Origin: Virgisporangium aurantiacum
GTDB lineage: Bacteria > Actinomycetota > Actinomycetes > Mycobacteriales > Micromonosporaceae
Assembly: GCF_016863635.1 (NCBI RefSeq)
Contig: NZ_BOPG01000045.1
Location: 62,001-126,000, forward strand
Length of the DNA: 64,000 nucleotides
Direction: 5' to 3'
Position 1 is the first letter of the stretch; every line of letters starts with the position of its first letter. Under the pieces are notes generated by a model. The model was not told the origin of the DNA and made no database searches. It worked only from the letters and a program-made list of their open reading frames with translations. The translations under genes were made by a program, and so were the position numbers. Shown piece after piece: positions 50,844-60,117 of the stretch.

Positions 50844-51708
50844 GGCGGACGATCCGGTCGAAACCGCCGAGGGCGGCCACGCGGACCTCGATCTCGGCGC
50901 GCCGGGCGGCGTGCGCGGCCGCGGTCTCCTGGATCTCCCTGGCGTGGGCGCGTTTCTCGGCCATCGACAGCACCGACGCGTCGAGGTCGGTCCACTCGAC
51001 GGAGAGGTCGGGTCGCAGCGAACCGCGCGCGCCGCACGTGGCGCAGGCGACGTCGGCACCGCGCAGCGTGATCACGTCGAGGTGGCACATCGGGCACAGG
51101 CCGGGCTCGCCGCGGTACTCGGCCTCGTCGAAGGCCCGGCCGAGTTGCCCGGCGACGGTGGCACCGAGGCGTTCCGCGCGCGCCATGGCCGCGTCGTCGA
51201 GGACGATCGACCGTGGGGTGCCGGCGCCGCCGAACACCACCTGGTCGACGACGGCGATGTGCATCGAGAACGTCAGCGTGTGCAGGATCGGCAGGGCGAG
51301 GGTCTTCCACTGTGGAGTGAGCGATCCGCCGACGGCGAGGAACCCGGCCACCCTCGGCTTGAGCACCCGCTCGTCGACCCGGAACGGCACCGCCGGTTCG
51401 GTGCCCGCCCGCCGCACGCCGACGAGGTGCTCGATGATCGCGGCGTCGGCGTTCGGTCCGAGCAACCGGTCGACGAGCACCTTGAGCCCGGCCGCGACGG
51501 TCCGCGACATGATCGGCGTGCTGACGACGAGCCCGTCGCACCCGACGAGCCGGTCCCAGAGCCAGTCGCCGTCGGCGGACATGTCCACATCGGACAGTCG
51601 CACGAGTTCCGCGTCGGCACCGGTCGCCGAGGCCGCCCGCAGCGCGGCGGTGAGTAGAAGTTCGGCGCTCCCGCCGGGCACGCCGGCGCCCAGCCCGAGA
51701 ACCTTCAT
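50839..51708 (-). CDS. NADPH-dependent FMN reductase-type flavoprotein with C-terminal zinc-ribbon-like extension
   Basis: 289 residues. The N-terminal flavodoxin-like domain (KVLGLGAGVPGGSAELLL; CDGLVVSTPIMSRTVAAGLKVLVDRLL) is the NADPH-dependent FMN reductase family. After about residue 200 there is an extension with two CxxC pairs (CPMCHLD...CATCGARG), a possible zinc ribbon, and a helical end. It may supply reduced flavin to the FAD monooxygenase of the same operon. Its ATG overlaps the upstream VOC stop (ATGA). Confidence 0.85.
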   Translation of the reverse strand: MKVLGLGAGVPGGSAELLLTAALRAASATGADAELVRLSDVDMSADGDWLWDRLVGCDGLVVSTPIMSRTVAAGLKVLVDRLLGPNADAAIIEHLVGVRRAGTEPAVPFRVDERVLKPRVAGFLAVGGSLTPQWKTLALPILHTLTFSMHIAVVDQVVFGGAGTPRSIVLDDAAMARAERLGATVAGQLGRAFDEAEYRGEPGLCPMCHLDVITLRGADVACATCGARGSLRPDLSVEWTDLDASVLSMAEKRAHAREIQETAAAHAARRAEIEVRVAALGGFDRIVRP

Positions 51709-52118
51709 GCGGCACCTCCGCGCGACAGCAGTTCCACCAGGTTCCCCTCCGGGTCGGCCACGAACGCCATCCGCACACCGGGTTCCGGCGACGGACGCGG
51801 CGCGAACACCGCCCGCGCGCCGAGCCCGACCACGCGGTCGTACGTGCCGTCGAGGTCCGCGACGTCGAACGCGATGTGCCCGAACGACTCCGACAGCGCC
51901 GCCCGCGCCGGATCGGCGGCCCGCAGCCCCGGCGCCGATCCCGGCCGGTGCAGCAGTTCGAGCCGGTCGCCGTGGACGGGATGGATCAGCATCACGATGT
52001 CGAGGTCGATCGGGTCGACCCGCAGCACCACCTCGCGCGCGTAGCCGAACGCGGTGCAGTACCAGGCGGACGCGGCGTCGAGGTCCCGCACGGAGAGCCC
52101 GACGTGGTCAAGACGCAT
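51705..52118 (-). CDS. VOC-family protein (glyoxalase/extradiol dioxygenase fold)
   Basis: 137 residues, two beta-alpha-beta-beta-beta modules: DHVGLSVRDLDAASAWYCTAF at the start and GVRMAFVADPEGNLVELL at the end, with His4, the HIAFDVADLD His and the C-terminal Glu as candidate metal ligands. Possible roles are ring-cleaving dioxygenase, glyoxalase or binding protein. It overlaps the oxidase gene by 11 bases and the FMN reductase gene by four, so it is firmly in the operon. Confidence 0.87.
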   Translation of the reverse strand: MRLDHVGLSVRDLDAASAWYCTAFGYAREVVLRVDPIDLDIVMLIHPVHGDRLELLHRPGSAPGLRAADPARAALSESFGHIAFDVADLDGTYDRVVGLGARAVFAPRPSPEPGVRMAFVADPEGNLVELLSRGGAA

Positions 52119-53475
52119 GCGCGTTCAGCCCCTGGGCATCGGCGGCCAGGTACGAGACGAACCGCCCGTCGGGATCGCGCTTCGCGCGGATCTCCCGCAG
52201 CCGGGCGAAGTTGGCGTCGGACAGGAACCGGTCCTGGCGCCGGGTGAAGTCGGTGTCGCCGAGATAGACACCGCCGCCGCCGTGCCGGGCGATGGCCGCC
52301 GTCCGGTCGTGCACCCACGACCGGTACTTCTCGTCGTCGGCGGCGTCCGGGTAGATCGCGTAGGTGGCGACGTACACGTTGCCCTCGACGGAGAACGCCA
52401 TGTCGGGCAGCCGTTTCGAGGGCGCCCAGCCGTACCAGATCGAGAACGAGTGCTCGGTGTCGAGTTCGCGCCACAGCCGGGTCAGCGGCGGCGCGAGGAC
52501 GCCGGCCGGCGCGTCGGTCCACGTGCAGTCGACGGCGTAGCGGTAACCGTCCGGGCTCTGGGTGGCCTGGGCGACGCTCTCGTCGTCCACTGTGGTCGGT
52601 CCGCGGACGTGGCCCAGTTCCCGGCCGGCGAGCGGCCCGTCGTCGAACGGGCGCAGCAGGGCCGCGAGCTCGTCGACGGAGTCGCCCATGACCGTGGTGT
52701 GCAACAGGAGAGCCGTGCCGGGATGCGCGATCCCGGGCCGCAGCGGCACACCGGGCAGCCGGGTGGCGGCGAGCACCGGTTCCACCCGGCGGTCGAGGGT
52801 CGGCAGCACGTCGTGCAGCCAGTGCAGGAGGACGTCGGCGTCGTCGAGCCGGAACGTCCAGGTGTCGTGCCACATGTGCGGCGGCAGCGGATACGTACGG
52901 AGGTGGAACCGGGTGACGACGCCGGGGAATCCGGGGCCGGCGCCGCGGGCGGCCCAGTACAGGTCGCTGTTCTGGTCGGCGTCGGCGCGCACGAGGTCAC
53001 CCTCGGCGGTCACCACGTCGACGGCCACCACGCTCTCGCACGCCCAGCCGACGCTGCGCCCGTTCCAGCCCTGGCCGCCCTGCAGCAGGTAGCCGCCGAG
53101 GCCGACGCCGGGGCAGTGCCCCACCGGGAACGCGCGGCCGTGCCCGGCGAGGAGCGGGGCGACCTCGCGCCCGCCCTGCGCCGCCGGGCCGGCCGTCGCG
53201 ATCCCGGTGGCCGGGTCGTAGTCGACGGCGGTGAGCGCGCCGAGGTCGATGAGCAGCGCGTCGTCGCGGACGCTCCACGCGGCCCACGAGTGACCGCCCG
53301 ACCGCACGCTCACCCGCCACCCGCGCTCGCGGGCGAGCTTCACGCCCGTCACCACATCGTTGTCATCGGCGGCGAGCAGGACCGCGGCCGGGTAGCGGTC
53401 GGGCCGCCGGGCGTTGAAGACCCGGCCGACGCGGGCCTCCTCGTACCCGTCGTCGCCGCGCAGGACGAGTCTCAT
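52108..53475 (-). CDS. FAD-linked oxidase, berberine-bridge-enzyme type with bicovalent flavin
   Basis: 455 residues. The FAD_binding_4 domain has RSGGHSW, whose His is the 8-alpha flavin linkage, and GHCPGVGLGGYLLQGG, whose Cys sits where 6-S-cysteinyl flavin forms; both suggest bicovalent FAD. The C-terminal BBE motif is RDPDGRFVSY. Such enzymes oxidise sugars, phenolics or alkaloid-like natural products using oxygen. No signal peptide is present. Overlaps with both neighbours show tight operon coupling. Confidence 0.92.
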   Translation of the reverse strand: MRLVLRGDDGYEEARVGRVFNARRPDRYPAAVLLAADDNDVVTGVKLARERGWRVSVRSGGHSWAAWSVRDDALLIDLGALTAVDYDPATGIATAGPAAQGGREVAPLLAGHGRAFPVGHCPGVGLGGYLLQGGQGWNGRSVGWACESVVAVDVVTAEGDLVRADADQNSDLYWAARGAGPGFPGVVTRFHLRTYPLPPHMWHDTWTFRLDDADVLLHWLHDVLPTLDRRVEPVLAATRLPGVPLRPGIAHPGTALLLHTTVMGDSVDELAALLRPFDDGPLAGRELGHVRGPTTVDDESVAQATQSPDGYRYAVDCTWTDAPAGVLAPPLTRLWRELDTEHSFSIWYGWAPSKRLPDMAFSVEGNVYVATYAIYPDAADDEKYRSWVHDRTAAIARHGGGGVYLGDTDFTRRQDRFLSDANFARLREIRAKRDPDGRFVSYLAADAQGLNAHAS

Positions 53476-54683
53476 CCGGCCTTCTGGAGGGCGCCGCCGC
53501 CGAAGTTCTTGTCGTGATCGAGCGTCATGCGGTGGAACGGGTAGGCGACCTCCCGCATGTCCCGTTCGTACGCACCGATCTCGGCGACCACGTCGGTCGC
53601 GGATGCCAACCGTTGAACGAGTTGCTGCGCGTCGCGCAGTGCGAGGTTCGCGCCCATGCCGAGCGTCGGCAGCATCGCGTGCGCCGCGTCGCCGACGAGC
53701 GTGACCCGCGACGGCTCCCACGTCTCGGCCGGCATCACGAACCCGAACGGGATCATGAAGATCGAGTCCAGCTCCATCCGACCGACGAGTTCGGCGGCGG
53801 CCGGGTGCCAACCGGTGACGGTGCGGGTCATCGACTCGCGCATCAGCGCGGGGGTCTCGGCGGTCCACTCGGCCGACGGCGGCACCACCGTGTCGGGCGA
53901 CGTGCTGCAGCTGACCATCACGTACGGCCCGACCGGGTCGAGGGTCACGTCGGGCGCGATCGCGGCAGGCGCCTCGTGCACCGGCGTCCGGGGGTCGAAC
54001 GTGCCGATCAGGAGCCGGCTGCCCGCCCGGTCGACGGCGATGATGACGCCGTCGGTGAGCCCGTCCGGGAGCAGGTCCCGCAGGTCGTCGGTCAGCGGGG
54101 TGCGGCCGTAGACGCCGATGCCGCGGATGCCGGTCGCGACGATCGGCACCTCGGGCAGCCGGGTCGCGCGCACGGCCGACCGGATGCCGTCGGCGCCCAC
54201 GAGCACGTCGCCGCGCACGGTGGTGCCGTCGGACAGGGTGGCGGTGACGCCCTCGGCATCCTCGGTGTAGCCGGTGACCGCGACGCCGGTGTGCAGGGAG
54301 TCGCCGAGCCTCGCGCTGAGGATCTGGCGCAGCGTGCGGCGGTGGACGCCGGTGTGCGGCGGGTCGCCGTCGTTGGGCGGGCCGAGGTGCGGCTGCGAGC
54401 TGAGCTCGTGGAACTGGTCGTTGAGCACGATCGACTCTTTGCGGCGGTACGTCGTGCGCGACGTCGCCTGGTACAGGGCGAACAGGTCGTCGGGCAGCAC
54501 GGCACGCAGCGCCTCGCCGCCGAACGCGTTCATGTGCAGGTAGTAGCCCTGCTTGCGGTTGAGGTCGGCGTCGCGTTCGAAGACGTCGACGGTGTGTCCG
54601 TGCTTCACGAGCCCTTGGGCGACCGCGAGGCCGGACAGGCCGCCTCCCGCGATCAGCACGTGCAGCGGTCGGTTCACGGTCAC
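53472..54683 (-). CDS. FAD-dependent aromatic monooxygenase (PHBH-type)
   Basis: 403 residues from GTG 54683, with GGGAG upstream; GTG 54677 is close by. Class A flavoprotein hydroxylase motifs are the Rossmann loop IAGGGLSGLAVAQGL, GADGIRSAVR (DG motif) and LVGDAAHAMLPTLGMGANLALRD. It would hydroxylate an aromatic ring using NAD(P)H and O2. It heads the operon that runs to the rhamnosidase. A regulatory motif shared with two other promoters of the island lies 14-31 bases upstream. Confidence 0.93.
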   Translation of the reverse strand: MTVNRPLHVLIAGGGLSGLAVAQGLVKHGHTVDVFERDADLNRKQGYYLHMNAFGGEALRAVLPDDLFALYQATSRTTYRRKESIVLNDQFHELSSQPHLGPPNDGDPPHTGVHRRTLRQILSARLGDSLHTGVAVTGYTEDAEGVTATLSDGTTVRGDVLVGADGIRSAVRATRLPEVPIVATGIRGIGVYGRTPLTDDLRDLLPDGLTDGVIIAVDRAGSRLLIGTFDPRTPVHEAPAAIAPDVTLDPVGPYVMVSCSTSPDTVVPPSAEWTAETPALMRESMTRTVTGWHPAAAELVGRMELDSIFMIPFGFVMPAETWEPSRVTLVGDAAHAMLPTLGMGANLALRDAQQLVQRLASATDVVAEIGAYERDMREVAYPFHRMTLDHDKNFGGGALQKAG

Positions 54684-54696
54684 GGCGGCTCCCGTA

Positions 54697-54714
54697 ATTC
54701 TCGGAGAGTGAAAG
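54697..54714. promoter_or_regulatory. Shared motif ATTCTCGGAGAGTGAAAG upstream of the monooxygenase
   Basis: Related to GTTCTCTGAGAGTGAGAG at 55318 and ATTCTCGTATTGTGAAAG at 63796: TTCTC, a 5-base spacer, then GTGA(A/G)AG. All three are directly upstream of gene starts in one island. It could be an operator of the IclR-type regulator beginning at 63902. Confidence 0.5.
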
Positions 54715-54770
54715 TGCATTTCAACTCTTGTCTGGTGACTGTAGTGAGGAAGCGGGGGAGGGTCCATACC

Positions 54771-55292
54771 TCAGATCGGTCTGAGCAATTCATGGGGTAG
54801 CTCGCTGCCGTCCCGGCCCGCCGCGAGCGCGGTGAGCCGGGCGTGCATGCCGAGGATCGGCGGCCCGGCCCGGTGCAGTTCGATCGGGTGCGGGAACAGG
54901 TCGCCGCCGGTGTACCAGGCGACGCTCACGGCGCCGGTGGACGCGGTATGGATCGGCCGGCAGCCGGCCCTTCGTAGCCGCTCGCCCTCCGCGTCGAGAT
55001 CGTCGGTGACCCAGGAGACGTGCCCGACGCGGTCGAACGCGATGCCGTACGCCTCGGCGAGGGCCGGGTCGACGCTGTGCACCTCGGCCAGTTCCAGCAC
55101 CACCGGGCCCCAGGCGGCGAACGCCGCGCTGTGGTCGAGGTACGCCGGGTCGGTGACCTGCGTGCCGTCGGCCAGGCGGAACGAGTCGAACCGGACGTGC
55201 CGGTGGACGAGGAACGGTCCGACCCCGAGCGTGCCGGCCGCCCGCTCGGCGGCCGCCGCCAGGTCGGGCACCCAGTATCCGACGTGATGCAT
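54771..55292 (-). CDS. VOC-family protein (glyoxalase/dioxygenase fold)
   Basis: 173 residues, MHHVGYWVPDLAAA opening, a second module with FDRVGHVSWVTDDLDAEG and the aromatic-rich end SVAWYTGGDLFPHPIELHRAG. His3, His about 117 and Glu about 155 could bind metal. It resembles methylmalonyl-CoA epimerase and lactoylglutathione lyase relatives. It lies 88 bases upstream of the monooxygenase gene on the same strand, with the regulatory motif between them, and diverges from the MBL hydrolase gene. Confidence 0.85.
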   Translation of the reverse strand: MHHVGYWVPDLAAAAERAAGTLGVGPFLVHRHVRFDSFRLADGTQVTDPAYLDHSAAFAAWGPVVLELAEVHSVDPALAEAYGIAFDRVGHVSWVTDDLDAEGERLRRAGCRPIHTASTGAVSVAWYTGGDLFPHPIELHRAGPPILGMHARLTALAAGRDGSELPHELLRPI

Positions 55293-55317
55293 GTCGCTCC
55301 TTCGATCCGCGTAACAC

Positions 55318-55335
55318 GTTCTCTGAGAGTGAGAG
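55318..55335. promoter_or_regulatory. Shared motif GTTCTCTGAGAGTGAGAG between VOC and MBL genes
   Basis: It matches the 54697 motif at 15 of 18 positions. It contains the symmetric core CTCTGAGAG and ends 13 bases before the MBL start. Confidence 0.5.
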
Positions 55336-55348
55336 TAGGGTGTCGGCC

Positions 55349-55957
55349 ATGAAGCTGACCCACCTCGGGCACGCGTGTCTGCTCGTGGAGACCGACGACG
55401 CCCGGCTGCTCCTCGACCCGGGCACGATGTCGGAGTTCGAGATGCTCACGGACCTGACCGCGGTGCTCGTCACCCATCAGCACCCCGACCACCTCGACGC
55501 CCGCCGCGTGGCCGCGCTGCTGGCGGCCAACCCCGCCGCGCGCCTGGTGGTCGACCCCGACACGGCCACGGCCGCGGTTTTCCCGGACGCCGTCGTCGCC
55601 CGGCCGGGGGAGCGGCTGACGTTCGGACGCACCACCGTGGACGTCCATGGTGGACTGCACGCCGCCGTCTACGGTGACGTGCCCGGCTGCACCAACTCCG
55701 CCTACCTGATCGACGACGGCGCGCTGTTCCACCCCGGCGACTCGTTCGCCGCACCGCCGGGGCCGGTCGACGTGCTCGCGGTGCCGATCGACGGTCCCTG
55801 GCTCAAGCTCTCCGAGGCGGTCGACTACGTGCGGATGGTGACGCCGCGGGCCGCGGTGCCGATCCACGAGGGCGAGACGACCGATCCGGCCAAGTACGCC
55901 GGCATGCTCGCCGCGTTCAGCCCGGCGGGTGTGGTCCGCCGGGTCGACGAACTCTAG
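55349..55957 (+). CDS. MBL-fold metal-dependent hydrolase (UlaG-like)
   Basis: 202 residues. The zinc motif THQHPDHLD (about 48-56) is the HxHxDH variant, with a further His and Asp in HPGDSF and a C-terminal PIHEG. It resembles the UlaG/L-ascorbate-6-P lactonase branch. A lactonase or ester hydrolase acting on ring-cleavage or sugar lactones would suit the pathway (inference). ATG 55349; its end overlaps the GH1 gene by four bases. Confidence 0.88.
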   Translation: MKLTHLGHACLLVETDDARLLLDPGTMSEFEMLTDLTAVLVTHQHPDHLDARRVAALLAANPAARLVVDPDTATAAVFPDAVVARPGERLTFGRTTVDVHGGLHAAVYGDVPGCTNSAYLIDDGALFHPGDSFAAPPGPVDVLAVPIDGPWLKLSEAVDYVRMVTPRAAVPIHEGETTDPAKYAGMLAAFSPAGVVRRVDEL

Positions 55958-57183
55958 GCACACGCGTTCGCCCGCGCGATGCGCGCGTACACCGCCGCGC
56001 TGGGCTTGGGTGTGCGGGCGAACGTGGTGCGGTCGACCTCGACCAGGCCCAGCCGTACGTCGTAGCCGAACACCCACTCGAAGTTGTCGAGCAGCGTCCA
56101 GTGGAAGTAGCCGAGCACCGGCACGCCGTCGTCGATCGCCGCCTGGAGGCCGCTCAGCGCCGGCTCGATGAACGCGGCCCGGTGGGTGTCGTCGTCGGTG
56201 GCGATGCCGTGCTCGGTCACCAACAGCGGGACGCCGGCGGCCTCGTGCGCGTACCGCACCGCGCCGGCGAGCGAGAGCGGGTAGATGTCCGAGCCCATGT
56301 GATTGCGCTCGACGTCGTCCGGTGGCGGCACCGGGCCGGTGGCGTCGTACCGGGCCCGTTCGTAGTTCTGGACGCCGAGGAAGTCGTCGTCGGCGGCCAG
56401 TGCCAGCCACCGTCCGTACACCTCGGCCCGCTTGCGGTCGCGGACGGTCGGATCGTCGCCGACGACCTGATCGTCCACGATGGCCAGGCTCAGCCCGACC
56501 GGCAGATCCGGTCGGCTCGCCCGGATGGCGGCGCGCGCCGCGGTGTGCGCGGCCGCGTAGCCGTCCTCGATCGCGTCGTACTCCTCGGGTACCACGACGT
56601 TGCCCAGCCGGTACCGGTCCACACCGGCGGCCTTCGCGGCGGCGTCGAGCGTCTGCCGTTGGAGGTCGTGCACGAAATCCGGCAGGCCGATCCACGACAG
56701 CAGCCGGGGCAGGTTCGGTTCGTTGAGCGTGACGGCGTAGGCGATCCCGGCGCCGAGCCGGTCGGTCACCGTGCCGCAGTAGCGGGCGAACACCTCGGCC
56801 GAGTCGGGCGCCAGCCAGCCGCCCCGGGCGGCGAACCAGTGCGGGCAGGTGAAGTGGTTGTACGTCACCACCGGGGCCAGGCCGAGTTCGTGGCAGCGGT
56901 CGATGATCGCTTTGTAGTGCGCGATCGCGTCGTCGTCGAACTCGCCGGGCGCCGGCTCGACGCGGGCCCACTCCAGCGAGAACCGGTACGCGTTCAGGCC
57001 CATGCCCGCGACCAGGTCGAGGTCCTCGCGCCAGCGCCGGTAGCCGTCACACGCCGGCCCGGACGGCTCCCGGAACACCGTGGGCGACAGGTTCTCGGCG
57101 AACCAGGTGTCGCTGTTCGAGTTGCCGCCCTCGGTCTGGTGGCCGGAGGTGGCCACGCCCCACAGGAAGCCGTCCGGAAACAT
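55954..57183 (-). CDS. GH1 beta-glucosidase
   Basis: 409 residues. Acid/base E155 in TLNEPN and nucleophile E324 in LLVTEHGIA are in place, with His in the position of the usual Asn of TENG. The opening FPDGFLWGVATSGHQTEGG is the GH1 glycone-binding strand. It hydrolyses beta-glucosides or beta-fucosides in the cytosol, as it lacks a signal peptide. It lies 10 bases downstream of the sugar ABC ATPase gene, so it processes the imported glycoside. Confidence 0.95.
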   Translation of the reverse strand: MFPDGFLWGVATSGHQTEGGNSNSDTWFAENLSPTVFREPSGPACDGYRRWREDLDLVAGMGLNAYRFSLEWARVEPAPGEFDDDAIAHYKAIIDRCHELGLAPVVTYNHFTCPHWFAARGGWLAPDSAEVFARYCGTVTDRLGAGIAYAVTLNEPNLPRLLSWIGLPDFVHDLQRQTLDAAAKAAGVDRYRLGNVVVPEEYDAIEDGYAAAHTAARAAIRASRPDLPVGLSLAIVDDQVVGDDPTVRDRKRAEVYGRWLALAADDDFLGVQNYERARYDATGPVPPPDDVERNHMGSDIYPLSLAGAVRYAHEAAGVPLLVTEHGIATDDDTHRAAFIEPALSGLQAAIDDGVPVLGYFHWTLLDNFEWVFGYDVRLGLVEVDRTTFARTPKPSAAVYARIARANACA

Positions 57184-57193
57184 CTCCACCGTC

Positions 57194-57964
57194 CTATGTG
57201 TACATTGACGGCCGCGCGCCGGTGATCCAACCCACCAACTCGTCGCCGTTCGTGTCGGAGGTCGGCACGTCGGCCACCTTGCGGCCGCGGTTGAGCACGG
57301 CGATCCGGTCGCACACACCGGTCGCGAGCGGCAGGTCGTGGGTGACGAGCACGCACGCCACCCCGTCCGCGGCCATCCGCCGGATCAGCGCCTGCACCTG
57401 CCGCGTCTGCTCGTAGCCCAGCGCGGCGGTCGGCTCGTCGAGCAGCAGCACACCGTGGTGTTCACCGGTGACGCGGGTCGCCGCCCGGGCCAGGGCCACC
57501 ACCTGACGCTGCCCGCCGGAGAGCATCTCCACGGGACGGGTGACCGGTGCCGTCCGCACGCCGAGCCGTTCGAGTTCGGTGGCCGCCCGCTTTCGCTGTG
57601 CCTTGTGGTCGACGAATCCCAGCCACCCCAACGGTCCCCGGCGCAGGATCTCCCGGCCGATGGTGAGGTTGGTCGCGATGTCCTGGGCGTCGACGAGCGC
57701 GAGATCCTGGTACACCATCTGGATTCCGGCGTGCGTGGCGTCGCTCGGCCCGGAGAACCGGTGCGGCGTGCCGTGCACGAGAATCGTGCCGTTGGTGGGC
57801 TGGTGCGCGCCCGACATCACCTTGAGGAGGCTGGACTTGCCGGCACCGTTGTCGCCGAGCAGGCCGAGCACCTCGCCCGGCCGCACGGCGATGTCGATGC
57901 CGTCCAGCGCCCGTACGTAGCCGTAGTGCTGGTCGATGCCCTGGAGCTCCAGCGCGGCGGTCAT
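57194..57964 (-). CDS. Sugar ABC transporter ATP-binding protein (single-domain RbsA-like)
   Basis: 256 residues. Walker A is GDNGAGKS, the signature is LSGGQRQ, and Walker B is VLLLDEPTAAL. Ribose/xylose-type importers normally have a tandem RbsA ATPase of about 500 residues; here only one domain is present, as in the FrcA subgroup. The protein is complete with normal boundaries. ATG 57964 overlaps the permease stop (ATGA). Confidence 0.93.
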   Translation of the reverse strand: MTAALELQGIDQHYGYVRALDGIDIAVRPGEVLGLLGDNGAGKSSLLKVMSGAHQPTNGTILVHGTPHRFSGPSDATHAGIQMVYQDLALVDAQDIATNLTIGREILRRGPLGWLGFVDHKAQRKRAATELERLGVRTAPVTRPVEMLSGGQRQVVALARAATRVTGEHHGVLLLDEPTAALGYEQTRQVQALIRRMAADGVACVLVTHDLPLATGVCDRIAVLNRGRKVADVPTSDTNGDELVGWITGARPSMYT

Positions 57965-58998
57965 GCTTGATCCTTGCTCTCGGTGTGTGCCGACGCCGCG
58001 GCGGTGGTCACCAGCCGCCGCGACACCGTTGTGGACACCCACTTCTCCAGCCCCAGCGACGCCAGCAGCAGCGCGCCGGTGACCGTGGTGGCCCAGAACG
58101 GCTGGATCCCCTTGAGCGTCAGGCCGTTGGAGATGGTCCCGAGGATCAGGGCGCCGACGAGCACCCGGGGCAGCGAACCGCGTCCACCGCTCAGCGACAC
58201 CCCGGCGAGCGCGACGGCGGTGAGCGCGTTGAAGATGATCCCGGGATTCGCGGCGGGATTGGCCTCAGTGACCAGCGCGGCCGTCATCAGCCCGCCGAGC
58301 GCCGCGCAGAACCCGCTGATGACGAACGCGAGCACCTTGTACCGGTCGCTGTGGATGCCGCTGCGGCGCACCGCCTCCGCGTTGCCGCCGACCGCCATCA
58401 GCCGGATGCCGTCGCGGGTGCGGGTGAGGAACACGGTTCCGGCGAGGAACAGCGCGGCGACGATCCACACCGGTGCCGGCACGCCGGCGTACCGCCGCGT
58501 ACCCATGAACTCCAGCCCCAGCAGGCCCGGAATGGTGTACCCGGCGGCGAGCGCGGAGGCCAATCCGGACAGCACCGACAGCGTCCCGATGGTGACGATG
58601 ATCGGGTTGAAGCCGCGCAACGCGATCAGCCCGTTGACCAACCCCACCACCACTCCGACCGCCAGCCCGGCCGCGATGCCCAGCCACACCGGCACGTCGT
58701 GCGTCATCAACCACCCGCACACGCAGCCGGCCATCGCGGCCGTGCCGGGGATGCTGAGGTCGAGCGCGCCGCAGATGATCCCCACCGCGATGCCGGCCGC
58801 GAACACGGCGGTGAGCGCCGCGGCGTTGGCGATGAGGATCGCGTTGTCGACGGTGCCGAAGTAGGGCCGGGCCCAGACGCTGAACCCGATCAGCAGCAAC
58901 GCCCACAGGACGAAGATGCCGCGGTCGCGGGCGAACACGAGCCACCGCACGTGTGCCTGGTCGCTGTCGGTCCGCCCGACAACCGCTGCCATCGTCAT
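57961..58998 (-). CDS. Sugar ABC transporter permease (RbsC/FrcC-like)
   Basis: 345 residues with about nine to ten membrane segments. The family motifs GIICGALDLSIPGTAAMAG and GGMxG-like AGVSLSGGRGSLPRVLVG are present (BPD_transp_2). It forms the channel for sugar or glycoside uptake. It is coupled by ATGA overlaps on both sides. Confidence 0.94.
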   Translation of the reverse strand: MTMAAVVGRTDSDQAHVRWLVFARDRGIFVLWALLLIGFSVWARPYFGTVDNAILIANAAALTAVFAAGIAVGIICGALDLSIPGTAAMAGCVCGWLMTHDVPVWLGIAAGLAVGVVVGLVNGLIALRGFNPIIVTIGTLSVLSGLASALAAGYTIPGLLGLEFMGTRRYAGVPAPVWIVAALFLAGTVFLTRTRDGIRLMAVGGNAEAVRRSGIHSDRYKVLAFVISGFCAALGGLMTAALVTEANPAANPGIIFNALTAVALAGVSLSGGRGSLPRVLVGALILGTISNGLTLKGIQPFWATTVTGALLLASLGLEKWVSTTVSRRLVTTAAASAHTESKDQA

Positions 58999-59981
58999 GA
59001 GCCCGCCGTGACGACCTTCTGCGGAACGATGAGCACCTCACCGTTCGCCTTGGGGTCGCCCTGCATCTTCACCAGCGTGTCGAACGACTGTGCCATGTCG
59101 GCCTGGAACTGCAGGGCCACCGAGGCGTAGATCTTGCCGTCCTTGACGCTCGCGAGCACCTCGTCGTTCCCACCGAAATCGGTGACGCACGTGAGGTTCT
59201 TCTTCGCCGCCGCGAACGCGCCCAGCGCGCCCAGGGCACCCTCGTCGTTGGCCGCCATCACCGCGGCGAGGTCCGGCTTGCCCTGCAACGCGGCTCCGAT
59301 GTCGGTCTGCGACTGGGTCCGGTCCTTGGCGATGACCGTCTGCACGACGGTCGCGCCCGGGGCGGCGGCCTTCAACGCGTCGAGCGCGGCGGTGTCGAAC
59401 TCCTTCTTGCCGGCCGACCCCTCGGTGCTGGCGGCGAACAGCACCTTGCCGGTGCCGCCGAGCTTCTCGGTCACACACTTGCCCAACTGCTCGCCCAGCG
59501 CCTTCCCGCCGGCGGCATAGTCGATGTAGTCGAACGTGATGCCCGGCTGCGGGCCGCTGAAGCCGTACTCGTCCGGCCGGCCGTTGACGAGGATCGGAAT
59601 CCCCTTCGACTGCGCCGTCTTGAGGATCGGACCCATCGACTTCGGCGCGACGGCGATCACCCAGGCGGCGCCGGCCCGGCCGGAGCTGAGCACCTCGTTG
59701 AGCTGCTGGGTCTGCTTGCTGGCGTCGAAGTTGGGATCCTGGACGATGACCTCCCACTTCTTGTCGCCGGCGTAGTGCTTCACGCCCTCGGAGAGGCCCT
59801 TCAGCGCCGGTGGGGCGAGCGAGAGCGGGGAGAACACCAGGGTCTTGGGTAGGTCCTTGCCGGCGGCCGAGCCCGTGGACGGGCTCCCGGAACTGCCGCT
59901 GCAGGCCGTCAGGAACAACGCGACGCCGCCGAGGGCGAGGGCGAACGGGGCGCGCCGGGAGCGCCAGTTTCGAGAACTCAT
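58995..59981 (-). CDS. Sugar ABC transporter substrate-binding lipoprotein (RbsB-like)
   Basis: 328 residues. The signal peptide ends in a lipobox LTAC (about 24-27), then a Ser/Gly-rich linker and a type I binding fold (KTLVFSPLSLAPPALKGL; NDEGALGALGAF). AGAGGAG gives a strong ribosome site at 59981. It is first gene of the importer unit, 32 bases from a perfect 19-bp palindrome. The ligand is probably a monosaccharide or short glycoside. Confidence 0.93.
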   Translation of the reverse strand: MSSRNWRSRRAPFALALGGVALFLTACSGSSGSPSTGSAAGKDLPKTLVFSPLSLAPPALKGLSEGVKHYAGDKKWEVIVQDPNFDASKQTQQLNEVLSSGRAGAAWVIAVAPKSMGPILKTAQSKGIPILVNGRPDEYGFSGPQPGITFDYIDYAAGGKALGEQLGKCVTEKLGGTGKVLFAASTEGSAGKKEFDTAALDALKAAAPGATVVQTVIAKDRTQSQTDIGAALQGKPDLAAVMAANDEGALGALGAFAAAKKNLTCVTDFGGNDEVLASVKDGKIYASVALQFQADMAQSFDTLVKMQGDPKANGEVLIVPQKVVTAGS

Positions 59982-60012
59982 GACCGAACTCCTCTGAGGC
60001 GGGGGAGCCGTC

Positions 60013-60031
60013 ACTTTCACTGAGTGAAAGT
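60013..60031. promoter_or_regulatory. Perfect 19-bp palindrome upstream of the sugar importer
   Basis: ACTTTCACT-G-AGTGAAAGT, fully symmetric, 32 bases before the importer start and followed by a further CTTTGAAAG. The GTGAAAG half-site also occurs in the motifs at 54697 and 63796. It is a strong candidate operator for a sugar-responsive LacI or IclR regulator. Confidence 0.75.
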
Positions 60032-60117
60032 TACTTTGAAAGCGAATTACCGAGAACGTAGACGACCACACGGCAGATGTCCATGCCCTGCGCCCCGCGC
60101 CCCCGTCCCATCCCCCG